Origin: CAJINA01 sp964647585
Lineage (GTDB): Bacteria; Desulfobacterota; Desulfobacteria; Desulfobacterales; CAJINA01
DNA length: 64,000 bases
NCBI GenBank assembly: GCA_964647585.1
Contig: CAZYGG010000006.1
Location: 1-64,000 of the forward strand
Direction: 5' to 3'
Shown piece by piece: positions 43,701-51,931 of the stretch (its first letter is position 1; each line of letters opens with the position of its first letter). Both the position numbers and the translations under genes were made by a program. A model generated the notes under the pieces. That model saw only the letters and a program-made list of their open reading frames with translations. It was not told where the DNA came from and did no database searches.

Positions 43701-44950
43701 TTGGGATCGATTTGAACGGCCGCCCGGGCATGGGCCGTGATCTCATCGAGGACAAGATCAGCCCCGATGATTTTTCCCACGAATTTTCGCCCCGATCCGG
43801 TGGTTGCGGCCCCTGATATTGAAAGGGTGGCGTTGTTTTCCACAAGGGTGGTGTGGATGGCAGCCAGGATTTTCTGGAGTGCCTCGACCGGGCGTCCGGC
43901 CGTCCGGGTATAGAATCCGGCCAGTACTTTCCCGGATGTGCCCAACAGCACGGCCTTGGTGCTGGTGGAACCGATATCGACCCCCAAAAAAGCCTCTTTA
44001 GCGGAATCTTGCAAGGGCTCATAAATGTCAATCTCCACATCATCGTGCAATTGACTCGAGACGGATTCAAAAACCGGGTAGCGCGATTGCTTCAGGGCCA
44101 GGGGTGGATAGAACCATTTTTTTGCGACGCGTTTGGCCCGGATGATTTCATCCGCCGACCGGATGTGGATCCGGTCCTTTATCAACAGCTCATCCAGAAG
44201 ATTCAAGGCGGCCCCGGCCGCACCGTAATGGGATGTTTCGGTGACGATGTTCTGATCGACAAGGGCCTGGATATGCCGGACCACAGCCCTGTTTTTCGAT
44301 ACCCCCCCGGCAAAGAGAATGGGCCCGGCCACGGCTTCCCCGTCGAAGAGTGTATCCACGATATTTTTGGCCAGCCCCAGGCAGAGGCCATCACAGATCT
44401 GGGCCAAGGAATAGCCCTCTTGCTGGGCGTGGATCAGATCCGTTTTTGCGAAAACCGCACACCGGGATGCAATTTTCGGGATTGGGTCTGAATTTTCAAA
44501 GGCAATCCGGCTTAATTCTTCGATCCCGGAAAGCCCGAGCCTCCCCGCCTGCTGGTCGAGAAAGCTGCCCGTGCCCGCCGCGCATGAAGTGTTGGACTTG
44601 AAAGCCAGATAATTACCCGCCGCATCGAAACGAATCAGGCCGAACTTTTCCCCCCCCACGAAAAGGATGCCGCCGATGGCCTCATGGTTGGCATGGGCCG
44701 CTTTCATGATGGCGATCCGGTTGTCGTAGCGGCGATTTACTTTTAAAACGGGAGGGGTGGATGTGGTGGTGGCGATACCGCAAATTCCGGGCAGATCGAA
44801 ATCCCCAAGAAGGGTCCTGACTGTCCGGGTGATGTTTCCATGGTGGAAGGCATAGGCCGTGTTGACCGTCTGTTTTTCCGGTGTGACTTCCACCATGGAA
44901 ACGGATACAGAACCAATATCGATACCGAGGACATTCGAATGAAGGATCAC
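40748..44950 (-). CDS. Giant double BcrA/D-type ATPase activase with DUF2229 and C-terminal CoA-dehydratase-like region
   Basis: A 1400-residue protein. Two ASKHA ATPase domains of the HgdC/BcrA/BcrD type: about 1-255 (VLGIDIGSVSVSM, SCAAGTGSF, GGVSKN) and 320-580 (LGVDIGSTSTKAVLLG, EIGGQDSKFTTL, VCAAGTGSFIEEQ). Then CQLCTNHC near 640, a DUF2229 region (about 700-930) and an HgdB/C-like region to the end. Such proteins use ATP to push electrons from an Fe-S cluster into an enzyme at very low potential. I set the start at GTG 44950 behind AAGGAA. No dehydratase substrate genes flank it, so it may activate a corrinoid or the selenoenzyme encoded nearby (inference). Confidence 0.9.
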   Translation of the reverse strand: MILHSNVLGIDIGSVSVSMVEVTPEKQTVNTAYAFHHGNITRTVRTLLGDFDLPGICGIATTTSTPPVLKVNRRYDNRIAIMKAAHANHEAIGGILFVGGEKFGLIRFDAAGNYLAFKSNTSCAAGTGSFLDQQAGRLGLSGIEELSRIAFENSDPIPKIASRCAVFAKTDLIHAQQEGYSLAQICDGLCLGLAKNIVDTLFDGEAVAGPILFAGGVSKNRAVVRHIQALVDQNIVTETSHYGAAGAALNLLDELLIKDRIHIRSADEIIRAKRVAKKWFYPPLALKQSRYPVFESVSSQLHDDVEIDIYEPLQDSAKEAFLGVDIGSTSTKAVLLGTSGKVLAGFYTRTAGRPVEALQKILAAIHTTLVENNATLSISGAATTGSGRKFVGKIIGADLVLDEITAHARAAVQIDPKVDTIIEIGGQDSKFTTLKDGRVTFSTMNTVCAAGTGSFIEEQARKLGCPLAEYSVRTENRRAPVSSDRCTVFMERDINHLLSEGYDIDDALASVLHSIVENYLTKVATEHHIGDAVFFQGATAKNRALVAAFEQRLQKPIHVSEFCHLTGAIGAALSLADEPALKTTFKGIGLYEQKIPITSEVCQLCTNHCKITVAAVDRVKVAYGFLCGRDYDTGGYVNNNRSGVDLIKTRKRVFKTPAPESEGGPVTIGLPAALHMHADLPFWKHFFHALSIPTITSERVKAAVKLGKHMAGAEFCAPMSALHGHVAHLMEKADFVFLPFYLEQKTEEEGRRQYCYYTQFSPTVVSAVIPENDRQRLLMPLARYLYSSFHIKMELWRLLKSILPEKVGFFDISSAYDAATEFMSAGRKELKKIYHKKVVRDELHVILLGRPYTVLSSDMNKRIPEIFGTLGIKAFFQDQLPDPSETDRSLAPLLTEIHWHYAAKILSAAHAAAQTPGAYPVFITSFKCTPDSFVAEYFKKIIESHKKPYLILQLDDHDSSVGYETRIEAAVRAFQNHYAGARTSAAPSLVPALIPKRERQIDGHTLLLPNWDPLTLRLTTAALQREGLDVRLLEESEDTTAKGLRRNTGQCIPLNIIAQQCIDYIQNHDLDPAKTVLWNAESSIACNLALFPHHIRSILSDYGQGMEKVGVYGGSLSFLDLSMKVPINVYFSYMFGGLIRKMGCRIRPYETIKGQTDAVIEESINILSHAFSGKRSKDSALAEVITLFEAIEQQPGFVRRPKVAIFGDLYVRDNEMMNDNLVRFIEENGGEAVVTPYSSYLRMIANPYLKKWFREGLYLNVLSTKALLVTAHQMEKTYTKAFSRILTDPEPDYTGSPEEIFRQYDIRSENTGESIESVLKISYLLEQYPDISLFVQTIPAFCCPSLVTEAMAGRIERKTGVPIVSITYDGTGGNKNDAIVPYLKYPRAKAGKRVRQASNA

Positions 44951-45693
44951 AGAATTTTTCCTTAAAATAACGCAAATACCGCGCCGCAATTATCGGTTGA
45001 TTCGCCTTTTACAATATTTTTACAATTCTTACAAAAATATTACAAAAGTAGCAACAGCATTTTAATCAATGATTGACTCCGGTATCCAGGAACTGGCTTT
45101 GCATTGAAAGGGTCGAATTGAAACCAATGGAAAGGAAAAAAGGGGTCAGAATAGAGGCAAGCCTATTTTACCCAAAGTGCGATATGATGAAAGCATCTGG
45201 ACCGAGCACTCTTGCCACGGAACAGCTATATTGCGTTTTTCCTTAAATTTAGGGTACTTCAGGTGGTATTGCTCTCTCCCATTCCCAGCTGACTCCCCCG
45301 CCAGTGGCCAAGCCTATAAATTGAAAGACCGGGAGGCCAAAATGGTCACCCCGGCCTAAACACCATTTTCGATATTTCTCAGTTGTCACAAAATCAGGAA
45401 TACCATCTGAATATGGTCGCTATGCTCAGTGTCGAAAGTATGGGCTTGTGATTTATCGCAGGTATCACAGGTTTTCAACCCTGCGATATGTACGAGATAA
45501 TAGGAGTTGTCGCTGGACAAACCCATGAACTCGTAAAAATCCCTCGGTTTCAAGAGACAATAAGTTGCCGTCAATAGTTTTCATTTTTTTGCCATGGGAC
45601 TGCTCCTCTGGGTGTTTCCACTATACTGTTGAAAATGAGCCTTTCAACAATTTATAGGCGCCCTTTGCTTTTCCGGCACATCCTGAGACCAGG
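44951..45693. other. 743-bp intergenic region with degenerate repeat remnants
   Basis: Contains the copy B repeat (45378-45419), a loosely related block at about 45185-45265, and AAAAAAGGGGTCAGA near 45137, a motif common in REP-type sequences. A 62-codon minus-strand frame (45386-45574) has no recognisable family and ends in the repeat. I see no intact gene; the region looks like the scar of one or more insertions. Confidence 0.5.
45378..45419. repeat. Degenerate repeat, copy B (upstream of activase)
   Basis: Direct partner of 40629-40670: CTCAGTTGTC, then AAAATCAGGAATACCATCTG. Together the copies bracket the activase gene in the same orientation, about 4.7 kb apart. Confidence 0.6.
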
Positions 45694-46479
45694 TTACCCC
45701 CTCGATCCCAGGCGAAGACCGCCATGAATATAGAAAACATCACCGGCAAGAGCCTCATTGCGATAGAGTTCCCCGACAAGTGAGGCCACCTCCTCCGCAT
45801 CAATCAATCGACTGATCGGCACATTCGCCAAAATTTTATCCAGGGCCTTCGGATTCATACTTTCCAATATCGGCGTTTTGACATACCCGGGCGCGATCGC
45901 GACGCACCGGATTCGATCGGACAGCCCCCGTCTGAAAAACTCGGCGGTCAGAACCTTCGGCATGACGGACATGGCCGCCTTGGTTGAAGAATAATTAATC
46001 TGCCCGGCCGTACCCAGTGACCCGGTCGAGGAAACCAGACAGATTAACCCCCGGCAGTCATTGTTTATCATCCTCTCCGTGCATTCACGCACGGTGAGAA
46101 ACACACCGGTAAGGTTGATATCCACAACCTTTGTAAAGCTCTCCAGGGGCATCTTGTGTTTGACTTTACCGGTATCCCGGTTGGTTGACAACATGAGCCC
46201 GTCCATAATGATACCGGCAAAAGGCGCCACCATATTAATTTTGCCGAACGTTTCAACAGCCGTATCGGCAAGCCGGGCACAGTCCTCCTCGCTGGTGACA
46301 TCGCATACTACCGGTACAACCGTGCCGCCTATCTTATCGGCAGCCGTTGCCAGGCTCTCTTCAGAAACGTCCCCGATAACAACCTTGCCGCCCTTTGCGA
46401 CCCAATATCTGGCTAAAGTCAACCCGATGCCGCTGCCCCCCCCGGTGATTACCGCCACGGAATCCTTAATCCTCAACAT
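45694..46479 (-). CDS. Short-chain dehydrogenase/reductase (SDR)
   Basis: A 261-residue classical SDR: nucleotide-binding VAVITGGGSGIGLTLA (about 9-24), active-site Ser in LVSSTGSLG and catalytic YSSTK near 157-161, then the APGYVKTP turn. The start at 46479 follows AGGAGG. It oxidises or reduces a hydroxy/keto substrate with NAD(P). Divergent from the CoA-transferase gene; both probably serve the same hydroxy-acid or acyl-CoA pathway. Confidence 0.9.
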   Translation of the reverse strand: MLRIKDSVAVITGGGSGIGLTLARYWVAKGGKVVIGDVSEESLATAADKIGGTVVPVVCDVTSEEDCARLADTAVETFGKINMVAPFAGIIMDGLMLSTNRDTGKVKHKMPLESFTKVVDINLTGVFLTVRECTERMINNDCRGLICLVSSTGSLGTAGQINYSSTKAAMSVMPKVLTAEFFRRGLSDRIRCVAIAPGYVKTPILESMNPKALDKILANVPISRLIDAEEVASLVGELYRNEALAGDVFYIHGGLRLGSRG

Positions 46480-46692
46480 GTAGAGTCCTCCTGTTCGCAT
46501 GGTTGCGCTATGAGTTCCGGTCTTTTTACCGTCTGGCTATCATCCTGCCGATAAAGCTCCCCTGATCAACTGCAAACTTTATACCGACCCCGAACGACGG
46601 TTTGTGGATTCTTGAAAACAGCAGCATGAATTTCATTGCCATGCGGAAAAGGATGGCACCTTGACGGCGGTTTTCCCGGGACAGGCACAACA

Positions 46693-46708
46693 TGGCATTA
46701 AACTTGCT
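46693..46708 (+). promoter_or_regulatory. Sigma-54 promoter of the CoA-transferase gene
   Basis: TGGCATTAAACTTGCT fits the -24/-12 consensus including TTGCW; GG and GC have the obligatory spacing. The ATG at 46786 lies about 78 bp downstream, giving a usual leader. The rest of the 306-bp divergent gap shows no clear feature beyond a weaker minus-strand candidate at 46571-46586. Confidence 0.75.
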
Positions 46709-46785
46709 AATTTTCTCAGGCAAAAACAGACGGGCTGCGTTTCCAACTGCTGCCTTTAAAAAAATTATACCGGAGGTATCGGAGA

Positions 46786-48798
46786 ATGGACCAACCAGAA
46801 AACTCAGGCCCCGCCCCCCGGCCCCACCCAATGCTTTCTTCACTGACACCGGAAAAAGCCAAAAAAGGGAAAATCGTTTCAGCCGAAGAGGCCGTGCGAA
46901 TTATTCGCACCGGGGATACCATTGCCACCGGGGGATTCGTTGGGATCGGATTCCCGGAAGAAATAGCTGTCGCACTCGAATCTTATTTTCTTGAGACCGG
47001 GGGCCCCCGGGATTTGACCCTGGTCTACGCAGCCGGTCAGGGCGATGGTGGCGCGAAGGGACTCAATCACCTGGGGCATGCCGGTCTCGTCAAAAAAGTT
47101 ATCGGGGGCCACTGGGGACTCGTTCCCAAGCTGCAGAAACTTGCCATGGAGAACAAAATCTACGCTTACAACCTCCCCCAGGGGGTCATCTCCCACATGT
47201 ATCGCGACATTGCCGCTAACAAGCCGCGGACGATTACCACCGTGGGGTTGGGCACTTTTGTGGACCCGCGCAACGACGGGGGCAAGATTAACGATTTAAC
47301 CACGGAAGATATTGTCGAACTGATACATTTTGACGGGAAGGAATACCTGGCATACAAAACCAGGCCCATTGATGTCGCTCTCCTCCGCGGAACCACGGCC
47401 GACACGGACGGCAACATCACCATGGAAAAAGAGGCCTTGACCCTTGAATCTCTGGCAATTGCCACTGCTACCAGCAATTCGGGCGGCCTGGTGATTGTCC
47501 AGGTGGAACGGATCGCCCAAGCCGGCAGCCTGAACGCCCGGCAGGTGAAAATACCCGGAATTCTGGTTGACTGCGTAGTGGTTTCCCGGCCTGAAAATCA
47601 CTGGCAAACCTTTGTCGAAGTCTACAACCCGTCGTTCAGCAGCGAGGTGAAAATGCCCCTGCAGTCCACTCCAGCGATGGGTATGAGCGCCCGCAAGATC
47701 ATTGCCCGGAGGGCTGCTTTTGAACTTAAGCCCAACAGTGTCGTGAACCTGGGTATAGGCATGCCCGAAGGGCTTGCAAGTATCGCCGCCGAGGAAAAGC
47801 TCCTGGAATTTCTGACACTCACAGCGGAACCCGGCGTCATCGGAGGCATCCCGGCGGGTGGATTGAATTTCGGAGCAGCCGTCAACACGGATGCGGTTAT
47901 CGACCAGCCATCTCAGTTCGATTTTTATGACGGCGGCGGGTTGGACATGACCTTTCTCGGCCTGGCCCAGGCCGACCGGCACGGGAATTTAAACGTCAGC
48001 AAGTTCGGCCCGAAGCTCGCGGGAGCCGGCGGTTTCATCAATATCAGCCAGAATGCCCAAAAAGTTGTTTTCGTAGGCACCTTTACAGCATCCGGAATGG
48101 AGGTTGCCTGTGCTGAAGGAGAGCTGCTCATCTTAAAAGAAGGGAAAGTTAAAAAATTCCTGAACCTGGTCGAACACGTCACCTTCAGCGGTCAATACGC
48201 ATTAAGCCGAAAGCAGCCGGTGCTTTATGTTACCGAACGGTGTGTGTTTTCTCTATCGACGCAGGGGCTGAAGCTTATCGAAATAGCACCGGGCATTGAC
48301 CTGGAAGAACATATTCTGAAACATATGGATTTCAAACCGGTTATGGCCGAATCTCTATCCGTAATGGATAGCAGGATCTTCCGGAATGAACCAATGGGGC
48401 TGAAAGAAGACCTCTTGTCTCTCAGCCTGACTGAACGCCTGATTTACGATCCGCGCGAAAATATCTTCTTTGTTAATCTTGAAGGCTACTCAGTTCGCAG
48501 TGAAAAAGAGATTCGGGAAATATACACAACCGTTGAAAAGATTCTCGCTCCCATGGGCAAAAAGGTCTATACCATCGTCAACTACGACAACTTCGCCATT
48601 GCACCCGATCTGGTGGATTCCTATTCTGAAATGGTAAAAAGCCTGATGGAAAGATTCTATTCCAGGGTGACACGCTACACGACGAGTGCTTTTCTAAGGA
48701 TAAAATTGGGAGTGGCCCTGCAAAAAAGGGATGTGGCCCCCCATATATATGAAAGCCGCACGGAGGCCCGCCGGGTGCTGAAAACGTTTGGCCGGTGA
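46786..48798 (+). CDS. Acyl-CoA:acetate/3-ketoacid CoA-transferase family protein with C-terminal extension
   Basis: A 670-residue protein. Residues about 28-530 match fused alpha/beta class I CoA-transferases of the propionate CoA-transferase type: KKGKIVSAEEAVRIIRTGDTI opening, VVNLGIGMPEGLA near 321-333 and catalytic Glu in LTAEPGVIGGIPAGGLNFG near 346-364. The last about 140 residues add a domain (VYTIVNYDNFAIAP and MVKSLMERFYSRVTRYTTSAFLRIKLG) not found in the minimal enzyme. It moves CoA between acyl groups, e.g. activating imported carboxylates with acetyl-CoA. It is a monocistron with its own sigma-54 promoter. Confidence 0.9.
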   Translation: MDQPENSGPAPRPHPMLSSLTPEKAKKGKIVSAEEAVRIIRTGDTIATGGFVGIGFPEEIAVALESYFLETGGPRDLTLVYAAGQGDGGAKGLNHLGHAGLVKKVIGGHWGLVPKLQKLAMENKIYAYNLPQGVISHMYRDIAANKPRTITTVGLGTFVDPRNDGGKINDLTTEDIVELIHFDGKEYLAYKTRPIDVALLRGTTADTDGNITMEKEALTLESLAIATATSNSGGLVIVQVERIAQAGSLNARQVKIPGILVDCVVVSRPENHWQTFVEVYNPSFSSEVKMPLQSTPAMGMSARKIIARRAAFELKPNSVVNLGIGMPEGLASIAAEEKLLEFLTLTAEPGVIGGIPAGGLNFGAAVNTDAVIDQPSQFDFYDGGGLDMTFLGLAQADRHGNLNVSKFGPKLAGAGGFINISQNAQKVVFVGTFTASGMEVACAEGELLILKEGKVKKFLNLVEHVTFSGQYALSRKQPVLYVTERCVFSLSTQGLKLIEIAPGIDLEEHILKHMDFKPVMAESLSVMDSRIFRNEPMGLKEDLLSLSLTERLIYDPRENIFFVNLEGYSVRSEKEIREIYTTVEKILAPMGKKVYTIVNYDNFAIAPDLVDSYSEMVKSLMERFYSRVTRYTTSAFLRIKLGVALQKRDVAPHIYESRTEARRVLKTFGR

Positions 48799-48900
48799 CC
48801 GCCGGCTTTAAAAGGTTCCGAAACCGGTCAGGCGGGTTTACCGCCATCCAGATGATGTTCACGGCAGGGCAAACGGCTGAAAGCGAAGGCCGGGGACAAG

Positions 48901-48918
48901 TGTATCCAATTTGATACA
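48901..48918. promoter_or_regulatory. Isolated TGTATC-N6-GATACA palindrome
   Basis: TGTATCCAATTTGATACA: an exact inverted repeat with a six-base spacer. Two related sites lie upstream of the SDR/TRAP promoter at 50763-50798. Its position, between the convergent 3' ends of the CoA-transferase and regulator genes, is unusual for an enhancer. Confidence 0.55.
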
Positions 48919-48933
48919 TCCACCCGGCACTGA

Positions 48934-50325
48934 CTATTTGCCAGCGTTCAGCGGGAGGCCATACTTTCGTATTTTCTTATACAGCAGGGTCCGATGTATG
49001 CCAAGCAGCTCGGCCGCCCTGGTTTTGTTGTTGCCGCTCTCTTTAAGCGCGAGCTTCACCATGTCCTTTTCCGCCTGCACCTGGGCCTCTTTTAGAGAAT
49101 ACGCCCCTCCCCCGGTTATCTCCTCCTGCCCCCGGCGCAGATAAAACGGGAGATCGTGGTGACGGATCATGTCTCCATCCATCGAAGCAAGCGTTCTTTC
49201 AAGGACATTGGAAAGCTCACGGGCATTACCGGGCCATTTGTAGTTGACCAGGATTTGCAAGGCTTCGGCATCGATATTTGTTTCCGCCCGGACCGCGTCC
49301 GGATCGAGCTGCTTCAGCATGTGCCGGGCAATAGGTACAATATCATCCCGGCGTTCTCTCAGCGGCGGTATATTGAGCGATATTACATTCAGCCTGTAAA
49401 ACAGATCCTTACGAAATTCCCGTTTATCCATCATCTCTTCCAGGTTCTGGTTGGTTGCCGCTATCAGGCGGAAATCGGAATGGATCACCGCATTACCCCC
49501 TACCCGCTCAAACTCTTTTTCCTCCAGTACCCGCAGGAGCTTGGGCTGCATCTCCAGAGGGAAATCCCCGATTTCGTCAAGGAAGATGGTGCCCCTGTGA
49601 GCCAGCTCAAACTTGCCCGGCTTGCCCTTGGGGCTTGCTCCGGTAAAAGCACCCTTTTCATATCCGAAAAGCTCCGCCTCCACCAGATCCCTGGGGATGG
49701 CGGCACAGTTTATCCTTATGAAAGGATGAATGTTACGGGGGCTGCTGTGATGAATGGCCTGGGCAAACAGTTCTTTGCCGGTGCCACTCTCCCCAGCGAT
49801 AAGTACCGGGAATTGATTTGAAGACGCCCTGCGGGCCTCTTCTTTTATCCGTTTTATTGATTGGCTTGGCCCTATGATACTTTCAAAAGTATACCGGGTT
49901 GACCTGAGGTTCATGAGTTCTTTTTCGTAAAATTCCACCTTGGACTCCAGAAGGGAAAGCACATTGGCAAGCCGGCTGACATCTCTGACATCCTTGAACA
50001 TCACCTGACCGAAGACCGCAATCACCTTACCGTTCTTTTTTATGGGAATCCGCTGGACCACCATGTTTTGCCCCTTGACCATATGGGGTTGATTGATTTC
50101 GGGTTTTCCGGTTTTGGCTACAATGTGCATGCGCGTGTTTTCCAGCACTTCGGTACAATGCCGACCGATCTGGGCATCCGGATCCACGCCCAAAAAGACT
50201 CCATACGGTTTGTTAAAATGGGTTACATATCCGTCGGCATCGGTAACCAGCACCCCATTGTAGATATTGTTAAAAATCATCTGGTACATTTCAAGTTGCT
50301 CACGTATGACCTTTTCGGAAGCCAC
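48934..50325 (-). CDS. Sigma-54 activator with PAS domain
   Basis: A 463-residue regulator: PAS sensor domain (MIFNNIYNGVLVTDADGYV, about 15-33, to about 125), AAA+ domain (GESGTGKELFAQAIHHSSPR near 177-196, YEKGAFTGASPKG, GTIFLDEIGDF) and Fis-type C-terminal HTH (RAAELLGIHRTLLYKKI). GTG start preceded by GAGGG. It is divergent, across 700 bp, from the SDR-TRAP operon with a sigma-54 promoter and tandem palindromes, so it is the probable activator, responding to the ligand bound by PAS. Confidence 0.93.
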   Translation of the reverse strand: MASEKVIREQLEMYQMIFNNIYNGVLVTDADGYVTHFNKPYGVFLGVDPDAQIGRHCTEVLENTRMHIVAKTGKPEINQPHMVKGQNMVVQRIPIKKNGKVIAVFGQVMFKDVRDVSRLANVLSLLESKVEFYEKELMNLRSTRYTFESIIGPSQSIKRIKEEARRASSNQFPVLIAGESGTGKELFAQAIHHSSPRNIHPFIRINCAAIPRDLVEAELFGYEKGAFTGASPKGKPGKFELAHRGTIFLDEIGDFPLEMQPKLLRVLEEKEFERVGGNAVIHSDFRLIAATNQNLEEMMDKREFRKDLFYRLNVISLNIPPLRERRDDIVPIARHMLKQLDPDAVRAETNIDAEALQILVNYKWPGNARELSNVLERTLASMDGDMIRHHDLPFYLRRGQEEITGGGAYSLKEAQVQAEKDMVKLALKESGNNKTRAAELLGIHRTLLYKKIRKYGLPLNAGK

Positions 50326-50412
50326 AATCCCTCTTCTTTCCTTCCCCCCTTGGATGGGCAGCTTTCTCAGCCGGCACCGGGGAAAAGCAATAGTGTAAAC
50401 GGTTATTGAAAT

Positions 50413-50591
50413 TAGGGGCTGTTTCTAAATTGTCTTTTGGCCCAATCTCTGAGTTGGGCGCTCGGTCCCAATCCTCGAAATACTCGAGTATTCCTCCGGT
50501 TGGAACCTCACGGCCGACTTGCCTGCCGGGCGTAGCTCGCAGAGCGAAGACTGGACCTTGAGCCAAAACCCTAATTTAGAAACAGCCCCTA
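50413..50591. mobile_element. 179-bp MITE with perfect terminal inverted repeats
   Basis: Ends TAGGGGCTGTTTCTAAATT and AATTTAGAAACAGCCCCTA are exact 19-bp inverted repeats, the outer TA on each side suiting the TA target duplication of IS630/Tc1-mariner-type elements. It contains CTCGAAATACTCGAGTATTCC and no protein. It lies in the leader region between the PAS activator and the SDR-TRAP operon, upstream of the tandem operator sites. Confidence 0.85.
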
Positions 50592-50762
50592 CCTTATGCC
50601 CAAAAAGCATCAACCAAAATGACTTCTATCTTGTTCCTTTAAATTTTTATCCTGTATATCAAGTCAGTTAAGCAGAAAAATATCAATTCGACAATTGGCT
50701 TGAAACCTGTAAAGCCGGAATAGTCCTGGTGCGACCATGTGTCCTTAATGCCCCCACAGGAT

Positions 50763-50798
50763 TGTATCAAAAATTCTACATGTATAAATATTGATACA
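50763..50798. promoter_or_regulatory. Tandem TGTATC/GATACA activator-binding sites
   Basis: Two adjoining 18-bp palindromes: TGTATCAAAAATTCTACA (50763-50780) and TGTATAAATATTGATACA (50781-50798). They lie about 130-165 bp upstream of the sigma-54 promoter at 50928-50943, the usual enhancer distance. A third site is at 48901-48918. Confidence 0.65.
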
Positions 50799-50927
50799 TT
50801 TTTTTATGGAAAAAGTCCAAGAAAATCATAAGTCCCTAAAGCGATGATTCATGATGCAAATAATAATCCCTTATCATTCAGCCGTTATCGCCGTCTTGAA
50901 CGGAGTCGACCCGGCTGTTGATAATTT

Positions 50928-50943
50928 TGGCCCCATAATTGCT
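50928..50943 (+). promoter_or_regulatory. Sigma-54 promoter of the SDR-TRAP operon
   Basis: TGGCCCCATAATTGCT: TGGC-N8-TTGCT with correct GG/GC spacing. The ATG at 51027 lies about 84 bp downstream. The rest of the 50326-51026 gap holds the MITE and the tandem operators. Confidence 0.8.
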
Positions 50944-51026
50944 ATCAATTAATTAATGAATTGCGTTCATGTCAAGCATGCTTTTAAGCAAAAAGGCTAA
51001 ACAGCTGAAAACTCTGGAGGGCGTTC

Positions 51027-51866
51027 ATGGATATTAAGGAGCCGGAGATCCGGGCAGAAGAGGTACTCAAACTTGATGACAGCGATTTCTCACCTGACAA
51101 CGTCTGCATAGTCAGCGGCTGCGGTACGGGAATCGGGAGAGCAACGGCTATTGCGGCGGCGGCAAACAACCTGATGACCGTTGGACTGGACATTAACGCG
51201 GAGGAGGGAAAAAAAACCCTGGAAATGGCCAGGGCAATGGGCGGTCAGATGATCTTCATAAAAACCGACCTGACCCGGGATGAAGATATTGAGCATGCGG
51301 TCACGGAGGCCGCAAAAATTGGGAAAATAAGGTACCTTGCCAACATTGCCGGGCTCCAGCATATCGACTCTGTCGAAAATTTCCCCATGGAAAAATACGA
51401 CCTCATGCAACGCATCATGCTGCGGGCCCCGTTCTACCTTTCCAAGCTTACCATCCCCTATATGAAACAAGGCGGCCAATGGCGAGGCGTCATTGGCAAC
51501 ATGGCTTCTGCCCATGCTCACATCTGCACAGTCAACAAGCCGGTATACAATATCGCCAAATTCGGCCTCAAGGCGCTGAGCCAGTCCATATCCGCTGAAG
51601 GCGAAGGTAAAATCCGCTCATTCACCATCAGCACCGGCTTCGTAAAGACCCCTCTGGCATTGAACCAGATTCCGTCGCAGGCAAAACAACGCGGCATGTC
51701 TCCGGAAAAAGTTGTATCCGAAGTCATGATGGGCCGATCACGCGTAAAGGAAATGATGGCGCCTGTCGACGTAGCTAATCTTTATATGTTCGGCTTTTCG
51801 CAGTTCTCCCGTTATCTCGTTGGTGGAGATTTGCTGTATGACGGCGGGATGGTGCTGACATATTAA
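51027..51866 (+). CDS. SDR oxidoreductase, 3-hydroxybutyrate dehydrogenase-like
   Basis: A 279-residue SDR. VCIVSGCGTGIGRATAIAAAANN near 26-48 binds NAD(P); catalytic residues are Ser in NMASAHAH near 155-162 and YNIAK near 172-176; STGFVKTPLA follows as the substrate-loop start. It is the first gene of an operon with TRAP components, so it probably oxidises or reduces the imported hydroxy/keto acid. Confidence 0.88.
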   Translation: MDIKEPEIRAEEVLKLDDSDFSPDNVCIVSGCGTGIGRATAIAAAANNLMTVGLDINAEEGKKTLEMARAMGGQMIFIKTDLTRDEDIEHAVTEAAKIGKIRYLANIAGLQHIDSVENFPMEKYDLMQRIMLRAPFYLSKLTIPYMKQGGQWRGVIGNMASAHAHICTVNKPVYNIAKFGLKALSQSISAEGEGKIRSFTISTGFVKTPLALNQIPSQAKQRGMSPEKVVSEVMMGRSRVKEMMAPVDVANLYMFGFSQFSRYLVGGDLLYDGGMVLTY

Positions 51867-51931
51867 AACCAGATTTACGGGCAACTATCGTCATGTTTGG
51901 AAGTATCAAAAACCCATTAAGGAGGAAAGAG

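Noticed and set aside
44951..44990. Sigma-54-like CGGCGCGGTATTTGCG upstream of the activase gene
   Set aside because: The -12 element would lie 22 bp from the start codon, leaving almost no leader, and the first base of the -24 box is wrong.
50300..50613. Minus-strand frames through the 179-bp MITE
   Set aside because: They follow the mirrored ends of the element and have no ribosome site or family match.
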